Source of the DNA: Schistosoma mansoni
Taxonomy: Eukaryota; Platyhelminthes; Trematoda; Strigeidida; Schistosomatidae
Direction: 5' to 3'
Length of the DNA: 64,000 bases
NCBI RefSeq assembly: GCF_000237925.1
Contig: NC_031499.1
Coordinates: 1,116,001-1,180,000 of the forward strand
Positions 12,662-22,781 of the stretch are shown here, one piece after another (the first letter of the stretch is position 1; every line of letters starts with the position of its first letter). The position numbers and the translations under genes were made by a program. The notes beneath the pieces are model-generated. The model did not search any database. It was given only the letters and a program-made list of their open reading frames with translations, and was not told the DNA's origin.

Positions 12662-13021
12662 TGTAGTGACCTGCTTTTCTCGACGAGAACGCGATTAGTA
12701 TAATGGAAACAATTATTATTATAACCAATTATACCAGTGATTGTTTTAATGTACTCGTTGTTGTTTAACTGTATCAAATTCACTTCCCGTCTGGTCGTCC
12801 GCCTTGTTCGCTCGAACTTTCCTACGCTCTTCCCTTATTGCCTGTACTCGTTAGCACGTCTCAGTATTCTTTCGATACCACGAGATCGACAATAAATATA
12901 CCTTATCTGGACTAATTACAGCCTTCTGGTTTACGAACTATCAAAGGAACCAAGTCGTTTTCGGGCGCGTAATCTTACTGTAGTGGTGATCATAGTCAAT
13001 CTAGACTCGACGCCATCTACA
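12662..13021 (+). mobile_element. Solo LTR inserted in the family B LINE
   Basis: A 360-bp insertion that splits the LINE frame between QMLTL and RIIVEQ. It starts TGTAG and ends CTACA, the short inverted ends of an LTR, carries an AATAAA signal near 12890, and is flanked by ACAC (12658-12661) and ATAC (13022-13025), which fits a 4-bp target duplication with one later change. No internal coding sequence remains, so it is a solo LTR of an unidentified LTR family. Confidence 0.65.
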
Positions 13022-13699
13022 ATACTACGGATCATTGTTGAGCAATGTATCGAATGGAACTCGTCACCATGCACCAACTCCCCTGACTATGAAAAGGTGT
13101 TTGACAGTGTGGATAGGAGAACCTTACGGGACTCGGTTCGACACTATAGTGTACCTCAGAAGATCGTCAACATCATCCGGAATTTATACGACGAGCTACA
13201 GCGCAAAGTCGTGCATAGAGGAAAGCTGACAGACGCACTCCAGGTGAGGAAAGAAGTCAGACTGGGTTGCCCCCTTTCTTTTTCTTCTGACTGTTGATTG
13301 CACTGTGAAGACCTCCACATCTGAGAGGAAGTACGGAATGCGGTGGACAGACTCGATGCAACAGGAGGCTTTGGACTTTCTCAGAAGACCTGACTCTTCC
13401 ATCCTATACTCATGAATAATTGCAGATGAAGACAGTCAGCATAGAAGAAAAATCTGCATCAACAGGCCTCAGCATACACAAGAGAACATGCAAGACCCTA
13501 AAACACAACACAACCAGCACCAATGAAATCATAGTTGATGGATAGGTCGTGAAAGAGGTGGAAACCTACATACCTAGGCCACCTCACCGATAAACAAGGA
13601 GGATCTGATGCAGGCGTAAATGCAAGGATTGACAAGGCAAGGGAGGCATTCCTACAATTGAAGATTACATAGGACTCAAAGCAACTGTCAACCAACATC

Positions 13700-15016
13700 C
13701 TACATCCTAGGTTACTAAAGGAATTAGCTAACATTGTTGCGAACCCTTTAAGTATATGTTTTATTCTATCCGTAACCCAGGGTCGTCTACCAAAAGACTG
13801 GAAGAACGCCATAGTAAGTCCTGTCTTCGAAACAGGTACAAAACATAAGCCTGAGAGTTACCGACCCATTAGCCTAACTAGTATGGTTGTTAAAATCTTA
13901 GAAAAGATTATCCGGATGGAGCTGTTTAAGTATCTCGATGAAAACCGGATCCTCTCGGAGAAGCAGCATGGTTTTAGAACAGGTTACTCTTGTCTCACTA
14001 ACTTATTAGTCGCTCGTGAAAGCTGGTGCGCTCTTAAGGACCAAAAGTCACCTGTAGACGTAGCTTACATCGACTTCAGCAAAGCTTTCGACAAAGTTCC
14101 GCACAACCGTCTGTTATATAAGCTAAGGAATGACCTCCCTCGTCTGCTATCGTCATCGGTCTTTCTCTATGCTCACGATGTCAAGATATGTAGAGCGATA
14201 CAAAGTAAGGGTGATAGCTTAGAACTCCAAATCGACCTGGAGAAATTATCTGAATGGTCCCCAACCTGGCAATCGCCAATAAATACTTCTAAGTGTATTG
14301 TGATGCACATTGGCCACCAGGGTACAGATACATACACGATGAATAACACTGAGCTACCTATTGTCCAGACACACAATGACTTAGGAGTCACCGTTAGCCA
14401 AGACTTAAAGACTACTGCACACTGCCGTGCAATAGCCGCCAAAAGTTTTAGAACTTTATGGTCCATACGCAGGGCTTTCAGTCATCTCGACGCTAAAACG
14501 TTTCTGACTTTGTATACAGTGTTCGTGTGTCCTAAACCTGAGTACTGCATACAAGCAACTAGCCCCTGCCTAAAAAAAGACAGTGAACTCTTGGAAAGGG
14601 TTCAGAGAACGGCAACTAAGCCGATTCCCGGAATAGCGAAGCTCCTGTATGATACTAGACTGACTAAGCTAAACCTATTCACGCAGTCATATCGAAGAAC
14701 CAGAGGAGACTTGATTACAGTTTTCAAATTGCATAGTGATAAATTTGCACCTGATATGCCCTCATTTTTCTTGTCTCCCAAGACAGAAAATCTACGAGCA
14801 CACTCCAAAAAAATTCACAAGCCCAGGACGAATTACTTGTCAGCTGACTACTGACTTTCCCATCGAATCATCAACGAGTGGAATTTATTACCTCAGCACG
14901 TGGTTGAGGCTCCATCCGTCGACTTTTTCAGAAGCAAGCTGGATCAGCTGAGAGACCATCATTGTCAGGACTAACACAGGCCATCAAGCCTCCTGTCCTT
15001 TCCAAACTGAAACTGA
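13700..15016 (+). mobile_element. CR1-like LINE inserted in the family B LINE
   Basis: A 5'-truncated CR1-like LINE with RT blocks LPKDWKNAIVSPVFE, SYRPISLTSMVVKILEKIIR, LSEKQHGFRTGYSCLTNLL, IDFSKAFDKVPHNRL and LYAHDVKICRA, then the post-RT region and a 3' end with AAACTG repeats. A 323-codon open frame spans 13883-14854. It stays open because an internal, in-frame deletion removed the stretch between HNRLLYKL and NDLPRLLSS, including the expected GVPQGS block. The usual ADD is AHD here, so the RT is inactive. The flanks AACATC at 13694-13699 and 15017-15022 are a target duplication, and the outer LINE resumes after them. Confidence 0.8.
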
Positions 15017-15210
15017 AACATCAAAGTGAAGATCTTCATTACGAACGTTTTATTGTACGAAGCTGAAACGTGAAAAAATAATACAATCATAGTCAAAAAT
15101 ACACATGTATTCATAAACAATTGTCTAGATAAGATATTTCAGATCTTGTTTGAATACACTTCCCATGTTCATTACTTAGGCGCAAATTTATTTGAGGTTG
15201 TTATCTCATC

Positions 15211-15447
15211 ATGGAACGGACGTTTATTATGGTCAAACCTGATGGCGTGCAACGAGGTCTTGTTGGGGAGGTTATACAACGATTTGAAAGGCGAGGCTAT
15301 AAACTTGTAGCTATAAAGATGATGCATGCCTCAGAACAGCTGCTTCAGACGCATTACGAAGCACTCAAATCCCTTTCATTTTTCCCGAAACTAGTTGCAT
15401 ATATGTCATCTGGGCCTGTTGTACCAATGGTATTTGAAGGGCGTAAG
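15211..15447 (+). CDS. Nucleoside diphosphate kinase, exon 1
   Basis: First coding exon of NDPK, the enzyme that moves a gamma-phosphate between nucleoside tri- and diphosphates through a phosphohistidine. It encodes residues 1-79, starting [20 protein letters not shown], which carries the Lys-Pro-Asp motif of the nucleotide site; next come [14 protein letters not shown], then [14 protein letters not shown]. The exon ends in phase 0 after Lys at 15447, followed by the donor GTAAGT. The start is the first ATG in frame and matches the usual N-terminus of cytosolic group I NDPKs, with no targeting peptide. LINE sequence ends about 58 bp upstream. It pairs with the exon at 22511-22723 across a 7,063-bp intron. 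The family assignment is near certain; which paralog this is remains open. Confidence 0.95.
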
Positions 15448-15839
15448 GTAAGTAAAAGCTCAAGGCGAGACTTTTTATAAAAATATACTGATACTTCTCA
15501 TCTCTCCAGATATCTACAAATCATCCCAAACTTCGGAATTTAGGATATTTACCCGAAACAAAGAGGAAATGTTTAAAATGCATAATCTCTTCAAATGTAT
15601 TGAGAGTTTCCACAAAACGACCTGAAATTTTGAGGGAAAACCATAGACCAGTAGTGTTTATTGCGGAGGGGTTGTCGCATTTCCCCTTAATTTCCTATCG
15701 CAGCTCGCTCAGAATGTACAAGGTGAGACTCACAACATGGGCAGTCCAAAGGTGTACCACAAGAATCCGCATTGTTTTTCGGCAATGTGATGTTCACGCC
15801 ACCGGTCACCAAAGTATCTGGCCTTGGTAATCGAAATAT
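15448..15839. other. Start of NDPK intron, no other feature seen
   Basis: Begins with the GTAAGT donor. No other gene or named repeat is seen before the LINE sequence that starts near 15840. Confidence 0.5.
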
Positions 15840-18735
15840 ATACACTAATTTCTAAGGATATGTGGTTGGTTGGTCCACGCGAGTTCTGCAAATGGGGCCG
15901 TTACGAACAGCCGTGATAACAGCAGCCACATCTATTGGTAATTTTTACCAAACGATTTCAAAAAGACCAGTAGATTTCTAAGTTCATTGCAATGATGGGT
16001 TCGCGTAAACTCATCCCATCAGGCTCTGAACACGACGAGGAGCGTAAACAAATCACATCTAGGTTGACTAAAAGTCTAAGGAACGATCGTAAGCAGTGAT
16101 GGGCAACGAAAGCAAAAGAGATGGAAACGGCAGCGGCTATAGGCAACTCGTTAGACTAATAAAAGAAACCGAAATTAAGAAGTCAAGTGTGAGCGAGACG
16201 ATCTCGGGAAAAGACGAAGTTCTTATGTGCTCTCAGCCCGGACGTTTAAAGCGATGGGCGGAACACTTTAGAGAACAGTTAAGTTGGCCTTCAGCTACTC
16301 TACAGTTACCCACAATTCCTAAACAGTCTGAATTTCAGTCAGTCACAGCGTAGAACTTCGTACGTACGTACATCGGTTCGGGCCGCCATACGACATTAGC
16401 ATAGAGATGAAGTTGTCGATTCAAATCCCATAGTGGTAGAAGTAGTAAGAGTATAAACATTATGTGAAAGATAAGGGTTTGAAGGAATATAATGCAGCGA
16501 AATAAATTTGGAAAGAGAAAAAGGGTAGGGACATAAGGAATTTAGAGAATTAGAATTTGTTAGAACACAAAGAGTGGATGCACCTTCGCCATGAAGTTTC
16601 ACTACTTCAATCGATTTGCCATCGTTACCTAGTACCCGTTTCCTAACAACTGCATTACTTACCCGGTGGTCACAGGATATACGAGCAATGCTTCGAAGAC
16701 ACCTATGATCGAACACTAGTAGCCTACGAATATCCTCTACTCTTATCGGCCATGTTTCACTACAATGAAGCAGGACGGAACGAACTGCTGCACAGTGAAC
16801 CCTTCCTTTTGTTGCTGGATGGGTGTCTCGCCTACGCCATAAATGACGGAAGTTGACGAAAGCTAGACGAGCCTTCTGTATCCGTGCTGAGATTTCGTCA
16901 CATACTAGACCACAAGGACTGATGAGACTCCCAAGATAAGTGAAGCGGTTAGCTCAACTACTTCAATCCCTATCAATTGTTCAGATGTCGATGCAACCCA
17001 GTCCTGAAGTAACATTTTGCACTTCGAGGGAGAGAATCGCATCCTGAACATGCGTGCATAGTTGATTATAGTGGTCAGAAGACTCTGCATTATGTCAGCG
17101 TCTTCACCAAATAAAACCATGTCGTCGGCGTATTCTAAGTCAACAAGTGAGCCTCCCGGTAAAAGTGTGAATGGAACATTGAAGTAGGTCCCCTGACTCT
17201 TGTTGAAGTTCAAAAGCATATAGATAATCTGAAACAAGAAGAGCAGCTGGCCCAGATGGATTGGCTCAGAGGTCTTTAAATATGGTGGCCCAATCTTAGC
17301 GACTAGGTTGACTAAAATCTGGGAGTTGCACGTAATCCCATCTGACTGGTCGCAATCATTGATTATCCCAATATATAAGAAGGGGCCAAAATCATCCTGT
17401 GATAACTATAGAGGGATTAGTTTGACCAATATAGCATCTAAAATACTAACCTCAATAATTATCGGGCGCCTAACTAAGACTCGTGAACTCCAAAGACGAG
17501 CAAACCAGGCTGGCTTCAGACTTGATCGTGACTGTATCGACCACATACTCACTATTCGTCAGGTTTTAGAACACAGGCATGCTTATCAGCGTCCGACAGT
17601 GATAGTTTTTCTTGACCTAGAAGCAGCATTTGACCCTGTAGACTGAGAGGTTCTGTGGCAGTCTTTGTCATTGAAAGGTGTACTTCAGAAATAACATAGA
17701 CCTTGTGGGGGCTCTTCACTCAAACACTTTGTCGAGTGAGAGCTTATGGCGAACTGTCATTTGATTTGACAACCTCAAGTGGTGTCCGACAAGACTATCC
17801 ACTCTTTTCATTTTTGTTTAACCTCATCATAGATCTACTGCTAGAAATAACACTCGTCGACTGAATTTTGAGGAATTGATCTCCTACCAGGAGTTCCACT
17901 TATCGACTTAGAATACGCAGATGACATAGTCCTGTTTGGTGAAGATGCTGATAAAATGCAGTCTTTTGATAGCACTGAGTAACAATTCAAGGATATTTGG
18001 GTTGCGTTTCTACCCCTGTAGATATCCGTCTATCAATTAAGGGACGAGTATACTGCGCAGCTGTTCTCTCTGTTCTACTTTACGGCTGCGAAACGTAGCC
18101 ATTAATGGTAGAGGATACTCGTGGATTACTAGTATTTGGCCGCAGATGTATTAGAATTGTTTCCAGCATCTGCTTGAGTCATCGGGTTAGTAATAGTGAG
18201 GTTAAACTCAGGGTATTTGAGAACGATGGTTAATCAGTTGGTGAGGTTGTTAGTCTTCATCAACGGAGATGGTTGGGTCACGTGTTACGTGTGCCTGAAC
18301 ACCGATTACCACGACGCGCAATGCCGACTAGTGTTGGAGATGGATGGGAGAAGTTAGGGACGGCCAAACCAAAACGTGGCATTAGTCCTTGAAGTCACCA
18401 ACTTCTGGTCTGAAACATGTTGGTGGATGCAAACTACTTGGTTGTGGTCCGCACGACTATCTTAACCAATGGTTGGAGACTGTGGCATGGCTCAGAATCG
18501 ATCACAATGGCATAGGTGTATACACTCTTTATCTTCCTTTAAACTATGAGATTAGAATTGCTTCATATCTTCCTGTACTATGTACTTATATACAATCTTT
18601 CTTTTATATATTACCACCATTAAATTGACTACTTCTATGACTTTGGTGTCTATCTTGTTGTGCTAATGAGGTATGGCAACTTGGACCGATGCATATATGT
18701 GCCTGGTCCTACGTCGTAGCTGAATGACTGACACA
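15840..18735 (+). mobile_element. SR2-like RTE LINE in the NDPK intron, decayed
   Basis: Plus-strand relic of the LINE family also seen at 46494-50580. Blocks: RLKRWAEHFREQLSWPSATL (about 16240-16330), then after a nested insertion WELHVIPSDWSQSLIIPIYK, NYRGISLTNIASKIL, NQAGFRLDRDCIDHIL, VIVFLDLEAAFDPVD, LEYADDIVLFGEDADKMQS and a broken C-terminus to about 18510. The 3' tail near 18660-18735 (GGACCGATGCATATATGTGC ... GCTGAATGACTGA) matches that at 50520-50580. There are many stops and frameshifts. It lies in the sense direction of NDPK. Confidence 0.85.
16334..17167 (-). mobile_element. SR2-like LINE 3' copy nested in the LINE above
   Basis: Minus-strand insertion read from 17167 to 16334. 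Blocks: LVDLEYADDMVLFGEDAD, MRFSPSKCKMLLQDW, then FDHRCLRSIARISCDHRVSN and a diverged 3' region ending GTGACTGACTGAA. TGAAT occurs at 16329-16333 and 17168-17172, and the outer LINE continues directly on the right with GGAACATTGAAGTAGG, so this is a 5'-truncated insertion with a 5-bp target duplication. It belongs to the same family as its host. Confidence 0.75.
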
Positions 18736-20545
18736 AATAGAGCGATGGTAACTAATTGCTTAAAGCACTTAACTTTCAACTGGTATTTCCCACATTAGAA
18801 ACGCTGTTCACATACTCAGGTATCAGCAGCCCGGTAGTATTGTTATCCATTATACAATTAGTGTTGCACAAATCTGTACTTTGTACGTGCGTTAATCAAT
18901 AAGACATGCTTTTAAACTTATATATAATTATTAGTTGAAGGCGTTTTATTGCCTCCTAATGGTTATTCAAGATAGGGGTGATAAGTCGCTATTTCTGGAT
19001 GATGTTAAATAAATGTTATGATACCGCCTGATTGTATTTTGAATAGTATGTATTGCTCTCAGATACCGTTCCAGTGAGACATATCAAAATTGAAGAAACA
19101 AGTATATCTAGCTGAATTTTTCAAAATAGAATGGAACCCATGTTCTGAATTATATTGCTAGCTACTGTCCAAAAATATAGTTTTTCCTATTTTTTTTATT
19201 GAAGTTCATGATTGTATACGGCCTTAGAAATTTAAACAACAAATATAAGCTTCTATGATGATCGTATAAAACTATTTCTTGATTATGTTACTGTTATAAT
19301 GAACTGTGAACCTATTCATATATCGTGTATATTTTTCCTTACAATTTCGAATATGTTTCGTACCTTTATTTCTCTTTCATGTATTAGACCGAGAACAAAG
19401 TAATAATTAGGATAACCATTCATTTTCAGGATAGTGGCTTGTAGTGATATCCTGGAAAAGCGTTTTATCCAATATGAATAGACGGTGAATTTTGCCTGAA
19501 TGTTAGTATTGATATTTTCAGTGAGACTTAAAACTCGTTATGATCTCTTCACTTTATGACTTATCCACTAGGCTACTAGTCACGGCTGTAAGCAACTAAC
19601 TCAACGAGTATAATATTGATTAGTATTTAGATATGTTTCCATTTTTTTTCACTGTTAGTATTCACTTTTTCCTCATTAGTCCTTGTTAGGCCTTTTGAAC
19701 AAATCCCTTGATTTTTCCTTTCGTGACTCAAAAGACTAATTAAAAAGATTTTATCACTTCAAGTGATTGCTCCCGGTCGTGTATTCAAATGTCAGAATTA
19801 GTATTGAGAGACGTGTACATCCAAATGACGTATCTCTAATGGGATGAAGGTAACAACTTGGATTCTACTGCCATCCATTATGTAGAAAAAAATAGCTTGT
19901 AAAATTAAACAGCATCGTAGCATCGATTCGAGAAGTTTCTGGTATGATAGAAACAGGTCCATTCAGCAACTGTAGAGTACAAAGTCTTAGAAAGAAAATT
20001 AATGACTAGCTTTATTAATACATCAGATCTATCTTCTGAGTAAATTTAAAGTACATTGCCAGTTACTACTTCCTATCTTATGAGAGCACCTTATTTGTTT
20101 TAGCAAACTAACCTCCAGTCTAAATAGAACTATGTTCATAATAATAAAGTTGTACATTTTTAATGTAATTTTTATCTTGACCTGACATTGGTTATGGTGT
20201 GGTGAACGATACTTTTAAAATCTAATCTAATAATACTGAATTTACAAGAAAAATATTATATCCTACTGTAGTAAACAAAGACTTGGGGATAAAAACCAAT
20301 TTATCGTTTAATACAAAATTACGCGGTGCCTTTGTAAAATATAAAAAGCATGTATTAAATACATTATTTGCATATCTTTCCCTTACGTGCTCCATTATTC
20401 CTCTACTTCTGTTGTTATTTCGATAGCTCTCTGATTTCCTTCCTGTTCTGTTCATTTCAATCTCCTGCTGCCAGGTGTCCCACTTCCTATTGCGACTACA
20501 TACTACTTATATCTGTCAACATAAGTAGCATGCACCACAGTGGTA
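18736..20545. repeat. NDPK intron sequence with one short repeat copy
   Basis: AT-rich intron DNA. A 55-60 bp stretch at about 19750-19808 (TTTTATCACTTCAA, CTCCCGGTCGTGTATTCAAAT, AGTA) recurs as a direct repeat at 20546-20605. The GTATTCAAAT part resembles a degenerate tRNA B box, so a SINE relic is possible. No gene is seen. Confidence 0.5.
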
Positions 20546-20617
20546 CTATTTTATCACTTCAATTGATTGCTCCCGGTCGTGTATTCAAATATCAGGATTA
20601 GTAGTGTGTTGTAACTG

Positions 20618-20676
<59 letters not shown>
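20546..20676. repeat. Short repeat copy followed by (TA)n microsatellite
   Basis: The second copy of the short repeat at 19750-19808 (20546-20605) runs into a nearly perfect TA dinucleotide run of about 58 bases at 20619-20676. The run directly abuts the repeat's end, as SINE tails often do. Confidence 0.75.
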
Positions 20677-20679
<3 letters not shown>

Positions 20680-20939
20680 GCATTATTAAGATTGCTGGTT
20701 GCCATTATCTGTTCATGTAACTGGAATACTAAGGCCCATCTCATTATAACTCGCTCTGGTTTGAGCTACCAACTTGAGCGCTGAAGTCTCCTACGATTAC
20801 TGCCCAAACGTTTGGCTTTTTGTAATAGGACAGAAAACTTTATGTAAAACTCATCCTTTCAGAATTACAGTCAGTGTTTTCGTAGGTGAATACGACGAAG
20901 AGGCAACAGCGTGTCCCTATTTTTCCTTGCTCTCACTGC

Positions 20940-21475
20940 TCACATAAATACTTATTTTATTTAAACACATAAATATTGGTACAAGGGGCACCAGATATAT
21001 ATACGCCACACAGATCTCATTTGATTTGTGTGACGGCTGTCATACTGCCCGGGTGCCCAGATTGAAGCACGTGGTTTTCTTAGAGAACCACACCCTGAGC
21101 CTTCGACCTAAAGGTCTGATCCACAAGGCAGTGGAACATCGTGAGGAGATGCAGTCCCATGGTAATCGGTAACCAATTATTGGTTCGTACGCCATTTGTT
21201 CCCTCAGGATCCTGGAGCCCATGTGCACCATTAGTTTGGAATCAGGGTTTTCCAACTCCCCTCGGTGAACTTCCCGTGTCCACCAACCCGGTTAAAGCGC
21301 CGTATATTCGCTTTTCGTCCTCTCAATTTCGTAAACAACAGTAGGACCACGGGAAGACAGTGAGTAGGACATCTCGGGCAGAGGCTATATACGCGTGGCC
21401 ATGTGAGAGTATTTCGAGAGGGAGAGCAGACTCTCCTCACTCTCAGCCGTACCAGGGCATTTGGGGGCTGTCACT
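20940..21475 (-). mobile_element. SINE-like repeat with LINE-type 3' tail, copy 1
   Basis: Read on the minus strand, about 535 bp homologous to 44470-44975. Shared blocks: CTCACATGGCCACG, GTTGTTTACGAAATTGA, GGTTGGTGGACA, GATTCCAAAC, GGCTCCAGGATCCTGAGGGA and GACTGCATCTCCT. The 3' end (GTGTGGCGTATATATATCTG ... TACCAATATTT, then AAATA units) matches the 3' tail of the LINE at 42926-43372. A 71-codon frame inside has no known domain. I read it as a non-autonomous retroposon using a LINE tail; it could instead be the 3' end of another LINE. Confidence 0.65.
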
Positions 21476-22510
21476 GCTCAATTTAGTTGGAAAGCCCACA
21501 ACACATTTCAGGCTTTGTAACTTCATAATCTGAATATGTATTAATAAGTTTTGTCAACTCAAACAAAAGCTTTGACACATTAGATATTAGTATCATACGA
21601 CAATTTCCTAATATACTTCGTTTTAACTAAAGGTATCCTTAGTTTTATGTTGAGGCCAAAAATATTTCATTATTAAAGTACGCCGTAAAGATGCTAGGGA
21701 ATTAGCACAATAAATATCCTCGTAGGGTCAGACTGCTCAGGATCCGGATCCATCTAAATGACCTCGAAACGTAAATCACTTAGACTGTTGTGCAGCGAAG
21801 TAAAATAAAATCAAGTCCGAAGGAACAAACTTCTTTTAAATATCTGAGTTTTATTTTTTTTAATGTTAATCGCTGCGTACTATTACAGTTACATCGGTCT
21901 ATACATATGAGTTGGTGCTATCAGCATGCATATGAAGACGTTAAGGTGAATCAATAGTTCGTATGATAAGAACTTGCAAATGTTCAGTTTTCCAGTCTCC
22001 ACGACCAACTTCAACTGAACATGTATGCTTAAAACAATATCGTATTAAGCAAAAGTGCTTTTTATACCACTTAACGACTGCGACAGGCCATTGAATTCAA
22101 GTTTCATGTTAGCATCAACCATTTTCAATTTTCCCTTTTTCTGTTTGTTTGTAGTAGTACATCTAAGGTGATTTATACTAGCAGGATAAAAGCTAGATAT
22201 AAAAGCCGTTCTTAACTTCAATGTACGAAGATCAGTTAACCGTTAATCCTACAAGTCTTGTCATCAGGACTGTGCTAAATTAAGCAAACAGCATCAGAAG
22301 TATGACTCAACTCAAGCTACAAATCTTCAAACCTCACTACATGTGAACAGGTCCCACAATCATTATAGTGTTCACTTGGTATCCCCTCACTGTCGATCAT
22401 ATTTACTATCTGTTCCTAATTCAACAGTGACAGCTTCTAACCACTTAAAATTTCCTCGTTGCGTATTAATGAATATACATTTTCTACCGACCATGTTTTT
22501 TTTATTTTAG
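21476..22510. other. End of NDPK intron
   Basis: No gene or named repeat seen. It ends with a pyrimidine-rich tract and the acceptor TTTATTTTAG at 22501-22510. Confidence 0.6.
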
Positions 22511-22723
22511 GTTGTTGAGAACGGACGTACAATGTTAGGTGCTACTAAACCTGAAGCAAGTTGTCCTGGATCAATAAGGGGAGACTACTGCCAAGATGTA
22601 GGGAGAAATGTTGTCCATGGATCCGACTCAACTGAAAGTGCTAACAGGGAAATCAACTTATGGTTTTCTCCACAAGAACTATGTCAATATAAACAAGCCG
22701 TTGACCCTTGGATCCATGAATAA
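22511..22723 (+). CDS. Nucleoside diphosphate kinase, exon 2
   Basis: Second and last coding exon of NDPK, residues 80-149 plus TAA. It begins [14 protein letters not shown] in phase 0 after the acceptor TTTATTTTAG and contains PGSIRGDY, the active-site block RNVVHGSDS with the phosphorylated histidine, the [11 protein letters not shown] motif and the C-terminal WIHE. Together with 15211-15447 it makes a 149-residue protein, the usual length for hexameric group I enzymes, with no internal break. An AATAAA polyadenylation signal lies at 22776-22781, about 50 bp after the stop. Confidence 0.95.
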   Translation, partial: VVENGRTMLGATKPEASCPGSIRGDYCQDVGRNVVHGSDSTESANREINLWFSPQELCQYKQAVDPWIHE

Positions 22724-22781
22724 ACTACGGTTTGATTATCATTTTCTCCCTGTAGACTGAGTGGTTGGCTATTCAAATAAA

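Larger units (their letters stand above)
11450..15152 (+). mobile_element. RTE-like LINE (family B), interrupted twice
   Basis: A decayed plus-strand RTE-clade LINE of the type often annotated endonuclease-reverse transcriptase. The 5' part (about 11500-11580) resembles the 5' leader at 30480-30560. RT blocks: HVLFRKVWGEKQAPTNWKEG, KGDLSKCKNYR, ARFRKDRSCTDQ (12400-12660); after a solo LTR, RIIVEQCIEWNSS, YEKVFDSVDRR, VPQKIVNIIRNLYDELQ (13022-13300); and after a CR1-like insertion, KIFITNVLLYEAET and VFINNCLDKIF (15022-15150). Numerous stops and frameshifts are present. The 5' limit is uncertain. The element stops about 58 bp before the NDPK start codon. Confidence 0.75.

Noticed and set aside
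15600-15830. 76-codon frame just downstream of NDPK exon 1 as an extra exon
   Set aside because: The NDPK protein is already complete from the two exons, and this frame has no matching residues or splice sites.
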